From Candidatus Nanopelagicales bacterium (GTDB taxonomy: Bacteria > Actinomycetota > Actinomycetes > S36-B12 > CAIYMF01): a stretch of DNA of 50,562 nt. The position numbers and the translations under genes were made by a program. Below the pieces are notes generated by a model. The model was given only the letters and a program-made list of their open reading frames with translations. It was not told where the DNA came from and did not search any database. The stretch lies in contig JADGOZ010000070.1 in assembly GCA_017882705.1 (NCBI GenBank), positions 1 to 50,562 on the forward strand, read 5' to 3'. Of the stretch, positions 33,248 through 42,144 are shown piece by piece. Every line of letters starts with the position of its first letter. Positions within the stretch are counted from its first letter, which is position 1.

Positions 33248-34453
33248 ATGACCCGATCGACCTGGCACAGCGTCGTGGGCACCGTCGGCGCCGCCTGGCT
33301 GGCGGCGCTCACGGTCGTCAGCGTCCGCGCGCTGACGGTCGGCGTGGACTCGTGGCTCCCCATCCACCTGCTGCTTCTCGGAGCGGTCAGCAACGCCATC
33401 CTGATCTGGAGCACGTACTTCACCGAAGCGCTCCTGCGGCTGCGTGAGACCAGGAGCCACACGACTGAGGCGATCCGCCTCGGGGGCTTCAACACCGGTG
33501 CGGTCACCGTCGTGTGGGGCATGACCACGGACCAGTCGCGGGTGGTCACCGTGGGGGCATTGCTTGCGGTCGTAGCGATCGCCTGGCACACGCTCGGCCT
33601 TCTGCGACGCATGCGGCGCTCGCTGCCCTCGCGCTTTGGGGCGACCGTCCGTTACTACGTCGGCGCGGGCGCCCTGCTCCCCCTCGGCATCGGCCTCGGC
33701 GTGATCATGTCGGCGGGCACCCTCACCGAGTCCGTGCACGCACGGGTCGCCCTGGCCCACGTGACGCTCAACGTCCTGGGCTGGATGGGCCTCACCGTCG
33801 TGGGGACGCTCATCACCCTGTGGCCGACCATGCTCCACACCCGAATCCCCGACGGAGCGGAGCGCACCGGGCGCCGGGCACTTCTGATCCTGCTCCTCAG
33901 CCTCCTCGTGGCGGCCGGCTCCGCCCTGGCGGACCTGCGCGGCCTGACCGCGATCGGGCTCCTCGGCTACGCCGCAGGTCTCGTCTACGCCGGCCGGCCC
34001 CTGCTGCAGGAGGCACGGGAGCGGGCACCGCAGACGTACGCCACGTGGTCGGTGGGGTCGGGCGTCCTCTGGCTGGTCGCGTCCGTGGTCGCGCTCGCCC
34101 TCGTGGTCGCCAGCGCCCCCAGCTGGATCGACGCCGCCACGACCGCCGACCGGCTGGCGGCACCGCTGCTCGTCGGCTTCGCCGCGCAGACGCTGCTCGG
34201 CGCCCTCAGCTACCTCGTCCCCGTGGTGCTCGGCGGCGGACCTGTGGTCGCGCGCGCCACCCACGCCGCCCTCGACACCGGTGCGCGCACCCGGCTGATT
34301 GCGATCAACGTCGGCGTCCTCGCTGTGGCCGTCAGCGACGCGACGGACGTCCAGCCCTGGATGCTGCTGCCACTCTGCGCGCTCGCGGCATTCCTTCCCC
34401 TGGTGGGACTCGCGGTGCTCGCCAAGCACCGGTCACTTGCTGCTGCCCGCTGA
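33248..34453 (+). CDS. NnrS-like polytopic membrane protein (nitrite-reductase membrane-domain type)
   Basis: 401 residues with about twelve hydrophobic helices and no soluble domain. IHLLLLGAVSNAILIWSTYFTEALL and ALAHVTLNVLGWMGLTVVGTLITLWPTMLHTRIP closely resemble the membrane part of large actinobacterial copper oxidases/NirK fusions and the NnrS family. It carries His in helices (HLLLLG, AHVTLN, HTRIP) that could bind heme or copper. Here it stands alone with no cupredoxin. NnrS relieves NO stress in denitrifiers. A role against nitrite or NO is inferred. Six bases after the small protein gene, and last in the operon. Confidence 0.75.
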   Translation: MTRSTWHSVVGTVGAAWLAALTVVSVRALTVGVDSWLPIHLLLLGAVSNAILIWSTYFTEALLRLRETRSHTTEAIRLGGFNTGAVTVVWGMTTDQSRVVTVGALLAVVAIAWHTLGLLRRMRRSLPSRFGATVRYYVGAGALLPLGIGLGVIMSAGTLTESVHARVALAHVTLNVLGWMGLTVVGTLITLWPTMLHTRIPDGAERTGRRALLILLLSLLVAAGSALADLRGLTAIGLLGYAAGLVYAGRPLLQEARERAPQTYATWSVGSGVLWLVASVVALALVVASAPSWIDAATTADRLAAPLLVGFAAQTLLGALSYLVPVVLGGGPVVARATHAALDTGARTRLIAINVGVLAVAVSDATDVQPWMLLPLCALAAFLPLVGLAVLAKHRSLAAAR

Positions 34454-34464
34454 CGCGGTCGTCG

Positions 34465-34479
34465 TGCCCTGAGAGGGCG
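34465..34479 (+). terminator. Weak hairpin after the narK operon
   Basis: GCCCT (34466-34470) and AGGGC (34474-34478) with a GAG loop, twelve bases after the last stop. The stem is only five to six pairs and no T run follows, so it is a weak candidate. Confidence 0.3.
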
Positions 34480-34595
34480 AACGGAATGGGATCCGGCCAC
34501 GGACGGGCAGCGTGTGTGTCTCTCGCAGCTTCCGGAGCCGCGGCCGTAGACGCAATCACCTCGGTGAGGTGCGGGTGCGGGCGGGGACGCGGGCT

Positions 34596-34614
34596 GGCAC
34601 ACAACTGACACACA
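34596..34614. repeat. 19-bp direct repeat, right copy
   Basis: Same 19 bases as 21475-21493. It lies 101 bases to the left of the intact acyl-CoA dehydrogenase end, in the 262-base gap that otherwise holds nothing I recognise. Confidence 0.7.
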
Positions 34615-34715
34615 GCGCGCTCTCCGGCGTGCCGGTCTGTGCCTGTCTCGCCCGGCCGAGTCGAGGCGCGACCCCCCAGCGATCGCTGCAGGCGCCTGAC
34701 CTGCGGCAACGGGCG

Positions 34716-35885
34716 TCAGTACTTCGCGAGCAGCTGCCTCGCCGCGACGATGCGCTGGACCTGGTTGGTGCCCTCGTAGATCTGGGTGATCTTGGCGTCG
34801 CGCATCATCCGCTCGACGGGGTAGTCCTTGACGTAGCCGTAGCCGCCGAGGACCTGCACGGCGTCGGTCGTGACCTCCATCGCGACGTCGGAGGCGAAGC
34901 ACTTCGCGGCGGCGCCGAAGAAGGTGAGATCGGCGTCCCCGCGCTCGCTCTTCGCGGCCGCCACGTAGACGAGCTGACGCGCGGCCTCAAGCTTGATGGC
35001 CATGTCGGCGAGCATGAACTGCAGGCCCTGGAACTCCGCGATCGCCTTGCCGAACTGCTTGCGCTCCTTGGCATACGCCGTGGCGAAGTCGAGGGCGCCC
35101 TGGGCGATCCCGACGGCCTGCGCGCCGATCGTGATGCGCGTGTGGTCCAGGGTCGCCATGGCTACGGCGAAGCCCGCACCCACGTCGCCGACGCGACGCG
35201 AGTCGGGGATGCGCACGTCGTCGAAGTAGAGCTCGCGCGTCGGCGAACCCTTGATGCCGAGCTTCTTCTCCAGGGCGCCGTAGGAGAACCCCTCGTCGCC
35301 GTCCTCGACGACGAACGCGGTGATGCCGCCGCGGGTGCGCTTGTCCGGGTCGGTGACGGCCATGACGGTGTAGAACTTCGAGACGCCCGCGTTGGTGATC
35401 CAGCGCTTCGCCCCGTTGAGCACCCACTCGTCGCCGTCGCGCACCGCGGTCGTGCGCATGCCGCCGGCGTCGCTGCCCGCCTCCGGCTCGGACAGGGCGT
35501 AGGAGAACATCGCCTCACCGCGGGCGAGCGCGGGGAGGTAGGCGGCCTTCACCTCGTCGGAGCCACCGACGAGCAGCGGCATCGAGCCGAGCTTGTTCAC
35601 CGCGGGGATGAGCGAGCTCGACGCGCAGGCGCGCGCGACCTCCTCGATCACGATGCACGCCGCGAGCGCGTCGCCCCCCTGGCCGCCGTACTCCTCCGGC
35701 ACGTGGATCGCGTGCAGGTCCGCCGCCACCAGGGCGTCGAGCGACTCCTGCGGGAACCGGCTCTCGTCGTCGACCTCCGCGGCGAACGGCGCGATCTTGT
35801 CGGCGGCGAGAGCCCGCACCGCCTCACGGAGCATGTCGTGCTCCTCCGACGGACGGAACAGGTCGAAGTCGGGATTGCCGGCCAT
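34716..35885 (-). CDS. Acyl-CoA dehydrogenase
   Basis: 389 residues from ATG 35885 with an upstream AAGGG-type site. FAD enzyme of the short/medium chain class: PEEYGGQGGDALAACIVIEEVARA, ALSEPEAGSDAGGMRTTAV (flavin/substrate loop), AKRWITNAGVSKFYTVMAVT, LGIKGSPTRELYFDDVRIP, RKQFGKAIAEFQGLQFMLADM and the catalytic base E371 in QIYEGTNQVQR. It forms the trans-2-enoyl-CoA in fatty or branched-chain acid breakdown. Its 3' end is the right 59-bp repeat, so its last residues (QLLAKY) may have come with the nitrate block. Confidence 0.95.
   Translation of the reverse strand: MAGNPDFDLFRPSEEHDMLREAVRALAADKIAPFAAEVDDESRFPQESLDALVAADLHAIHVPEEYGGQGGDALAACIVIEEVARACASSSLIPAVNKLGSMPLLVGGSDEVKAAYLPALARGEAMFSYALSEPEAGSDAGGMRTTAVRDGDEWVLNGAKRWITNAGVSKFYTVMAVTDPDKRTRGGITAFVVEDGDEGFSYGALEKKLGIKGSPTRELYFDDVRIPDSRRVGDVGAGFAVAMATLDHTRITIGAQAVGIAQGALDFATAYAKERKQFGKAIAEFQGLQFMLADMAIKLEAARQLVYVAAAKSERGDADLTFFGAAAKCFASDVAMEVTTDAVQVLGGYGYVKDYPVERMMRDAKITQIYEGTNQVQRIVAARQLLAKY
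34734..34792. repeat. 59-bp direct repeat, right copy (candidate att site)
   Basis: Identical to 21379-21437 and lies inside the acyl-CoA dehydrogenase gene, coding for the segment ending IVAARQ. The two copies enclose about 13.3 kb with the nitrate genes. Confidence 0.8.
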
Positions 35886-36040
35886 GGCGGAGGCCCTTCG
35901 TCACGTGCGGGATATCCGGTCTCCCGTCACGCTACCCACGGGCGATCCCGGGGTCGCGCCCAGCCGGCACGAGAACCCTCTTGCCCCCGCCGGACCGGGC
36001 CGGCAGGCGTGCGCCGACGCGGCGCGGGCACAGAGCGCAC

Positions 36041-36074
36041 TGATGGACGGGGCGTGGAGGCGACCCGTCCGTCA
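36041..36074 (-). terminator. Stem-loop after the multicopper oxidase gene
   Basis: Arms 36041-36051 and 36064-36074 pair at ten of eleven positions plus one G-T, with a 12-base loop. It starts eight bases after the oxidase stop on the minus strand. No T run. Confidence 0.5.
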
Positions 36075-36082
36075 GTGTGTCA

Positions 36083-39000
36083 TCACCTGGTTCTGATCCC
36101 TGGGCTGCTTGCCGACGAGGCGCCGACTCCCGCCGCGCTGATCGCTCGGACCCTGAACCAGTAGGTGCGCCCGGTCACGAGCTTGAGCACGGTCGCCCGA
36201 GTCGTCGGCCGGATCGCTCGGTAGACGATCCAGGTCTTCCCGCGGTTCGTCGAGTAGAGGATCTGGTAGCCGGTGATCGGCCTCCCACCGTTCGCCCCCA
36301 CCCTCCAGCTGAGAGCTGCCACGCGATGGCCCGCCCGGGCGGACAGGTGCGTCGGTGCGCTCGGCACGGTGAAGGGAACCACCGCGGGCGACGTGACCGA
36401 CACCGGGCCCACGCCCGCCGCATTGATGGCACGCACGCGGAATACGTAGTGCTTGCCCGCAGCGAGCCCGGTCACCGTGCGTGCCGTCGCCACGGACCGC
36501 GTGTTGCTGACGGCGGTGACCCAGGTCGGCAGGTCGGTCCTGCGGTAGGCGATCTGGTAGCCGGTGATCGCGCTGCCGTTGGCCGGCGGCGCACCCCAGC
36601 TCACCTGCGCGCCCAGCTTCGCCGGCCGCGCAGACACGACCGGTGACGAGGCGGCGAAGGTGAAGGGCGTGACAGGCCCGACAGCCGTGGAGAACTGCCC
36701 TCCGCCGGCGAGACTCAGCGCCGAGACCTTGAAGAAGTACGCCGCTCCGTTGGTCAGGCCGGTCACGGTGTACGCCCGCGCGGTCGGAGCCGCTGACGTC
36801 GATGCCGTCAGCCATGCGATGCCGTTCGTGCTGTACGACACGGAGTAGCCCGTGATCGGAGTACCACCATCCTGCGGCGCCGTCCACGAGACCGTTGCCG
36901 CGCGATTCGCGGGGACGACCGTCACGTGAGTCGTTCGCTCCGGCGCCACCATCGGAGAGACCGTTGCCGTGATCAGGGACCACGGGCCCGGCGTGCCGTC
37001 GGTGATGGCGGCGACGCGGAACACGTAGGCACCGCGACGGGTCAGTCCGGTCACTGTGTACGCGGGCACGAGTGATCCCGTGTCCGCCGTGACGGTGGTC
37101 CAGGTGAGACCGTTGTCGGTGCTGTACCCGATGGCATAGCCCGTGACGCCGACCGGCTCCTCCGCCGCGGGTGCTGCGGCAGCCTGTGCTGCGCCGGCGA
37201 CCGCGCCGGGAACTGCGGGCGGGGCCCAGCCGAGACCGACACCGTTCAGCGCCGGCGTTGCCGCGACGTTCAGCGGAGCACCTGCGGGAGCGACACCGAG
37301 AGACGGCGCGGACGTCGTTCCGGCAGCGTCAGCGGCGTTCCAGGCCACGACGCGGTAGAAGTACGGCGTCGTCGCTCCGGCCGGGTCGTTGAACGTGGTC
37401 TGGTTCGCCAGCGCCGTCCCGATCTGGGTCCAGTCACCTGCGACCCCGTTCACGTCGGGCGCCCGCTCGATGCGGTAGCCGATCTCGCTCGTCGGGTCGC
37501 CCCAGCTCGAGCTGATCCCGCCCGTGGCCGAGGCCGGGGTCGGGTCGTTCCAGACCACGGTGAATCCGCCCGTCTTGGTGAACCACACCGTCGACGGCGC
37601 AGGTGGCGCGACCCCGACCGTCACCTTGATGGGACGCATCATGTCCATCTCTTCGTGGCTGAGGATGTGGCAGTGCCACACGTACTCCCAGCCGAAGTCC
37701 ATCTTGGCGTTCGTGACGTTCCACGGGTTCTGGTTGCGGTCGAAGAGCACGAATCCGGCCATCGTGGGATCGGCGTCCTCAGGCATCGCAGGGTTTGGGC
37801 TGCGGAAGCTCTTGGCCACGCCGAACGGCGCCTGGGCGACGAGCGGCCGGAAGGCCACGATCGTGTCGGACAGCGGGTTGACGCGCACGGTGTCCTTCCA
37901 CCCGATCTCGTTCGCGTCGGGGAGCCGGATGATGCCGTCCCAGCTCACTCTGTTGATCAGCTGCACGTCGGCGAGGTGGAAGTGGATGGGGTGCGAGTCC
38001 ACGCCGTTGTGCGTGATCTTCCAGAACTGGATGTTCTCGGAGTACTCCTTCGGAGTCGCGATCTGGACAGCGGTGTCGCCCGGGGGCAGCTCGTCGGCGT
38101 TGAAGACCTCCGTCGGTGGCTGCGTGTAGGGGTACAGGGTCAGGTTCTGGGCCTGTCCTGGTGCTATCGCATCCGCCTCCTGGCCCATCGACCCGCTCAT
38201 CCGGCCATAGAGCTTGTCGTAGGCCGCGCCCATCTCGTCGTGCATCGCCACCGACGTGGTGGTCACGTTCTGGACGTCGCCGGCGTTGGTCTGGTCGGCG
38301 TTCGACAGCGTGTTGAACGACAGGCTGTTGTCGGTCATCCGCACGTAGCCGTCACGGGTGACGCCGTCGGCGCTCTGGGTCCCGAAGCTGGTGCCGTACG
38401 CCTGGTTGTAGAACGCCTGGCCGACCAGGATCGGGTGCTGCGAGTTCTCGAAGACGCCGCCGCCGCCGAGCTCGGTCGCCTGGAAGGCGACGTTGAGCTT
38501 GGTCAGGTCGAACGCCTTGGCCGGAGTCTTCGCGGCGACCTTGATCTGCATGATGGTGCGCGTGTTGGGGCCGTAGCCCTCAGGTGTCGGTGCTGCGCCA
38601 CCGGTGCTGCGCAGGTCGGCGTGGTCGGTGTAGTAGTCGTAGCGCGGGTCGCGCGCCGGAGCCGCGGCGGGCGCGTCGTTGTACATGATCAGCGTCTGGC
38701 CGGCGAACTTCGAGAAGTCCACGATCACGTCGGCTCGCTCGGCCGGGCCGAGCAGCAGCGAGTGCTTGTTGATGTTGCCGAAGTCGAACACGGTCGGGTC
38801 GGTGATGTAACCGATGGTCGACGGCGGGATCACGGCGGGCGTGGGCAGGAAGCCGCCCTCGGTGCCGATCTGCACCCAGCTCGGTCCCGGTGTGCTGATG
38901 CTCTCGTCGACCTTGGGCTCGACGATCGGGTCGGTCTTGCCGGCCGCCACGTCAGCGGCGACCAGTGCGACCTCGGTGTTGTTCTTGCCGGCCGCCTTGT

Positions 39001-41278
39001 AGAGCGACAGGTTCCAGAAGCGGTCGTTGGCCGCGTTGAGGACCCGGAAGCGGTAGCTCTTCGGGTCGACGGTCAGCACGGGGTACGCCGTGCCGTTGAC
39101 GACGGGTGTGTCGTTGTACGACTCCATGCCCATCGACTCGGCGGGCATGACGGGGATCTTGGTCCAGGTCGAAGGCTCGCACCAGTCAGTGCCGGTGATG
39201 CACTGTCCGGCATACGGGTTGGCCGTCAGTGAGGAGCCCATGACCGTGTTGACGGTCAGGTCGGTCGTGGGCGGCCAGAACCACGGGCCGTACATCCAGC
39301 GACCGAACTGGTTCACGCCGGTCGAGTCCTGGGTGTTCTGCGCGGTCATGTAGACGTGCGGCGCCCACAGGCTGCCCTCGGCGCCCCAGGCTGCCGTGTC
39401 CCACGTCGGGTCGGACACGGACAGCTCGGCCTGGCTCGGGATGTAGGTCTTGTCCTCGATGATGAGCGGAAGCGTCGAGGAACCGTCCGGGATCGTCCCG
39501 CTCGACACGAGTGCCTGCTCGGTGCTGTCGGTGATCACGTACGCCGAGGCCTCGCCGGCGTAGACGTTGAGCCGCGTGATGCCCCACGAGTGGTCGTGGT
39601 AGAAGAGCAGTCGGGCCGACTGCTGGTTGGTGTAGAAGAAGGTCTGCGCGCCGGGGCCGGGGTCCGGCATGTCGGGCACGTTCTGGACGCTCACGCCGGC
39701 CGGATAGTCGGTCGTCTCGCCGGCAGGGGTGATCCACTGGTGCGGCGTTCCGTCGCTGATCCACGGTGTCGCTCCACCGTGCAGGTGGATGTTGGCGCGG
39801 TTCTCGGTGTAGCACCAGGTGGGCTTGGGGGTCTTGCCGCAGTCGGGGTTCTGCATGTCGGCGCCGATGCCCATGTTGGGCTGGCTCATGTCGGTGCCCT
39901 TCGGACCGGCTCCTGCGCCCATCACCGTGGTGTCGACGGGGAGGAACAGGTCGCCGTCGACTCCGATCGGAAGGAGGTCCCTGAAGAGCACGCGGTCCGG
40001 TCGGTTCTTGGTCGCGCCGATGATCGGTCCGAGGTAGTGCGGCGAGTCGACGCCGTACGCAGGGTCGCCGTTGGGCAGGTTGATGGCGACCTTACGGCCG
40101 TCGACCGTCTCGTTGTACAGCCGGACGTGCTTGCCCGGCACGACGGCGGTGGACAGCTGCACGTAGCCGCGCAGGAGGGTGCCCTGCGCCGGCAGGTCGG
40201 CGTGCATGCGCTCGCGGTACTGGACGACCGCGATCTCGTAGTAGTCCGACCCCGGGTAGGTGGTGGTGTCGGGGATGGCGACCGGGATGTACTGACCGAG
40301 GTCGTTCTTGGTCACGGGGTTCGTCCCGTCGACGCCGACGGAGCCGAGCACCGGGAGCGTGTCGACGAACTTGCGCAGACCGGGCGTGATGTAGCCCGAA
40401 CCGCCGTGGGTCACGGTCACGGACTTGACGATCTTGGTGAACGTCGCCGTCGCCAGCGCCTTGGACGTCCACGCCATGACCCCGTCGGTGAAGCTCACCG
40501 CCGGCCGGGAGGTGTAGCCGGAACCCTGCGCCGTGAGGTTCATGGACAGGATGGCGCCGTGGGTGTCGAGCGCGGCCGTGGCCGCGGCACCGGTCCCCCC
40601 GCCACCGGTGAACGTCACGGTGACCGGGTCGTTGTAGCCGAGGCCGGCCTGCACGACCGACACGGAACCGACGGCACCGGTCAGGGTGGCCGTCGCAGTG
40701 GCGCCCGAGCCGGCGCCGATCGATCCGATGGTCACGACAGGCGCCGAGGTGTAGCCGGCACCGCCGTCGGTGACCTCGACTCCGGTGACGACGCCGAGGT
40801 CGTTCACGATCGCGGTGCCGCTGGCGAGGCGCCAGCCGACGGAGTGCGGCGGGTCGCTGAACGTCACGAGCGCGGTCGGAAGGTGCTGCGGGCTGTTCGC
40901 GTAGTTGCCATAGGGCCCGAAGTAGTGCGGCGTGATGGTGGCACCGACCGCTGAGGCGGCTCGGACCTTCCCGGCGTCAACGGCGACGAGCGCCGTCTGG
41001 ACCTTCTTCATCGCCGCGATGCTGCTCGTGGAGATGGCGAGGGCCGTGTTGCCGGACTTCGCGGCTGCCGCGAGGCGCTGCGCCTCGGTCGGCTTGGCCG
41101 CCTGGGCGGCCTTCGCCTTGGCCTCCTGCGCGACCATCGCCGCGCTGACCTTGCCGGGCGCCGCCGTTGCGGCCGCAGGACTGGGGGGTTTCGTCGCCGC
41201 GACCGCCGCCACTCCTGGCGAGAGCAGCGCTGCCACGAGGGCACTGGCAGCAACTCCGGCGATCGTCTGTGCTCGCAT
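36083..41278 (-). CDS. Giant secreted multicopper oxidase with Gly-rich repeats and five FN3 domains
   Basis: 1731 residues. ATG 41278 has GGAGG upstream; the longer frame has no site. Signal peptide to about residue 29 (LVAALLSPGVAAVAA), an Ala/Lys-rich coiled stretch (to about 110), then four copies of a GxGYTSxP-type repeat (about 165-310). Copper sites: HLHGGATPW (near 496), YHDHSWG (near 561), HPIHFHLADVQ (near 1094) and HCHILSHEEMDMM (near 1202), so type 1, 2 and 3 coppers are complete. Five fibronectin III domains (about 1225-1731) follow. No LPXTG or anchor is seen. Such large enzymes oxidise metals (Mn, Cu) or phenols; the substrate is unknown. Confidence 0.88.
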   Translation of the reverse strand: MRAQTIAGVAASALVAALLSPGVAAVAATKPPSPAAATAAPGKVSAAMVAQEAKAKAAQAAKPTEAQRLAAAAKSGNTALAISTSSIAAMKKVQTALVAVDAGKVRAASAVGATITPHYFGPYGNYANSPQHLPTALVTFSDPPHSVGWRLASGTAIVNDLGVVTGVEVTDGGAGYTSAPVVTIGSIGAGSGATATATLTGAVGSVSVVQAGLGYNDPVTVTFTGGGGTGAAATAALDTHGAILSMNLTAQGSGYTSRPAVSFTDGVMAWTSKALATATFTKIVKSVTVTHGGSGYITPGLRKFVDTLPVLGSVGVDGTNPVTKNDLGQYIPVAIPDTTTYPGSDYYEIAVVQYRERMHADLPAQGTLLRGYVQLSTAVVPGKHVRLYNETVDGRKVAINLPNGDPAYGVDSPHYLGPIIGATKNRPDRVLFRDLLPIGVDGDLFLPVDTTVMGAGAGPKGTDMSQPNMGIGADMQNPDCGKTPKPTWCYTENRANIHLHGGATPWISDGTPHQWITPAGETTDYPAGVSVQNVPDMPDPGPGAQTFFYTNQQSARLLFYHDHSWGITRLNVYAGEASAYVITDSTEQALVSSGTIPDGSSTLPLIIEDKTYIPSQAELSVSDPTWDTAAWGAEGSLWAPHVYMTAQNTQDSTGVNQFGRWMYGPWFWPPTTDLTVNTVMGSSLTANPYAGQCITGTDWCEPSTWTKIPVMPAESMGMESYNDTPVVNGTAYPVLTVDPKSYRFRVLNAANDRFWNLSLYKAAGKNNTEVALVAADVAAGKTDPIVEPKVDESISTPGPSWVQIGTEGGFLPTPAVIPPSTIGYITDPTVFDFGNINKHSLLLGPAERADVIVDFSKFAGQTLIMYNDAPAAAPARDPRYDYYTDHADLRSTGGAAPTPEGYGPNTRTIMQIKVAAKTPAKAFDLTKLNVAFQATELGGGGVFENSQHPILVGQAFYNQAYGTSFGTQSADGVTRDGYVRMTDNSLSFNTLSNADQTNAGDVQNVTTTSVAMHDEMGAAYDKLYGRMSGSMGQEADAIAPGQAQNLTLYPYTQPPTEVFNADELPPGDTAVQIATPKEYSENIQFWKITHNGVDSHPIHFHLADVQLINRVSWDGIIRLPDANEIGWKDTVRVNPLSDTIVAFRPLVAQAPFGVAKSFRSPNPAMPEDADPTMAGFVLFDRNQNPWNVTNAKMDFGWEYVWHCHILSHEEMDMMRPIKVTVGVAPPAPSTVWFTKTGGFTVVWNDPTPASATGGISSSWGDPTSEIGYRIERAPDVNGVAGDWTQIGTALANQTTFNDPAGATTPYFYRVVAWNAADAAGTTSAPSLGVAPAGAPLNVAATPALNGVGLGWAPPAVPGAVAGAAQAAAAPAAEEPVGVTGYAIGYSTDNGLTWTTVTADTGSLVPAYTVTGLTRRGAYVFRVAAITDGTPGPWSLITATVSPMVAPERTTHVTVVPANRAATVSWTAPQDGGTPITGYSVSYSTNGIAWLTASTSAAPTARAYTVTGLTNGAAYFFKVSALSLAGGGQFSTAVGPVTPFTFAASSPVVSARPAKLGAQVSWGAPPANGSAITGYQIAYRRTDLPTWVTAVSNTRSVATARTVTGLAAGKHYVFRVRAINAAGVGPVSVTSPAVVPFTVPSAPTHLSARAGHRVAALSWRVGANGGRPITGYQILYSTNRGKTWIVYRAIRPTTRATVLKLVTGRTYWFRVRAISAAGVGASSASSPGIRTR

Positions 41279-41584
41279 GTCGGACCTCCAGGGCCCTCGC
41301 GGTTCCGGATCGACGCTGTGCCAGCGCCTATCCACTGCTGTGTCATACCGGACCTCATCCGGCATAACGCGAGGATCGTCGGCCGCCGGGTGGGGCGGAC
41401 TGAAGCCGGCAAGCATCTCTTGCGTCGCCGCTGAGCCTGGGGATACCCCCGGAAGGTCGCGCGGTGCGGCCATCCTCCGTTCGGCCGACTCCCGGCGACC
41501 ACGCAATCTCGGAGAGTCACCACTACCGCGCAGGCGACCCCTCGTCGCCGAGCCACCCGTCCCCGAGCGGCCTAAGTTCGACCC
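41279..41584. promoter_or_regulatory. Divergent region between multicopper oxidase and lipoprotein
   Basis: 306 bases, no gene. Contains an imperfect 21-bp inverted repeat at 41345-41365 (ATACCGGA, five bases, TCCGGCAT), which is a possible operator for the oxidase gene. GGGGATACCCC at 41439-41449 is a second palindrome. The oxidase ribosome site lies at 41283-41288 and the lipoprotein -10 at 41573-41578. Confidence 0.4.
41573..41578 (+). promoter_or_regulatory. -10 box TAAGTT of a probable leaderless gene (lipoprotein)
   Basis: TAAGTT, six bases, then GTG 41585. Confidence 0.5.
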
Positions 41585-42106
41585 GTGCACACGGCCCGGT
41601 TCCTCGCCCCCCTCGCAGTAGCGCTCGCGCTCGGCGCCTGCTCCTCGCCGAGCGCCGGCGGCGTCCCCATGGACTCACCACCCGCGGCCACGTCGGACCC
41701 CGCCATCCCCTCGGACACACCGAGCGCCTCAACGACAGCGGCACCGACGACCCAGGAGTGGTGCGCGTCGTACGCCACGCTGACCTCGGTGCTGTCCCAG
41801 TCCGCATCCGACGCGACGAGCGCCAAGACCGCCCTACAGGCGTTGGAGCGGTTCGACCTGCTCTGGGGCATCGCCGACAACATGGGCATCCTGACCGCTC
41901 CGGAGGTGGCCGCGAACCAGCGCGCCGTCGCCAGCTACCGCGCGGTCATGACCCTGGTGGCTGCCGGCAGCTCCGCCGGCTCCCCGGCCATGACGACCGC
42001 GAAGGCTCGGCTCACCGCCCAGACGACGGCGGACCACGCCGTCCTCGCGTCGTCCGCCGGCAAGGTGGTGGGCCTGTGCGGCACACCAACTCCCAGTTCC
42101 ACCTAG
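41585..42106 (+). CDS. Putative lipoprotein of unknown function
   Basis: 173 residues from GTG 41585. FLAPLAVALALGACSSP is a signal peptide with lipobox LGAC, so Cys19 should be lipidated. A Ser/Thr/Pro-rich linker (21-55) leads to a helical domain (EWCASYATLTSVLSQSASDATSAKTALQALERFD...) with two further Cys (WC and LCG) that may pair. I know no family with function; similar small helical lipoproteins occur in many actinobacteria. Confidence 0.75.
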   Translation: MHTARFLAPLAVALALGACSSPSAGGVPMDSPPAATSDPAIPSDTPSASTTAAPTTQEWCASYATLTSVLSQSASDATSAKTALQALERFDLLWGIADNMGILTAPEVAANQRAVASYRAVMTLVAAGSSAGSPAMTTAKARLTAQTTADHAVLASSAGKVVGLCGTPTPSST

Positions 42107-42132
42107 CCACCTCGATCCGCGGCTGCGGTAGA

Positions 42133-42138
42133 TAGCCT
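42133..42138 (+). promoter_or_regulatory. -10 box TAGCCT of a probable leaderless gene (CoA-binding)
   Basis: TAGCCT, six bases, then GTG 42145. Confidence 0.5.
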
Positions 42139-42144
42139 CGCCGC

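Noticed and set aside
21438-34733. An integrase, transposase or resolvase inside the nitrate block
   Set aside because: Searched by eye; every open frame of size is assigned to a metabolic gene or is a shadow. None carries recombinase motifs.
41439-41449. GGGGATACCCC palindrome as a CsoR-type copper operator
   Set aside because: It resembles only part of the known copper-repressor sites and no csoR is near; kept only as a palindrome.
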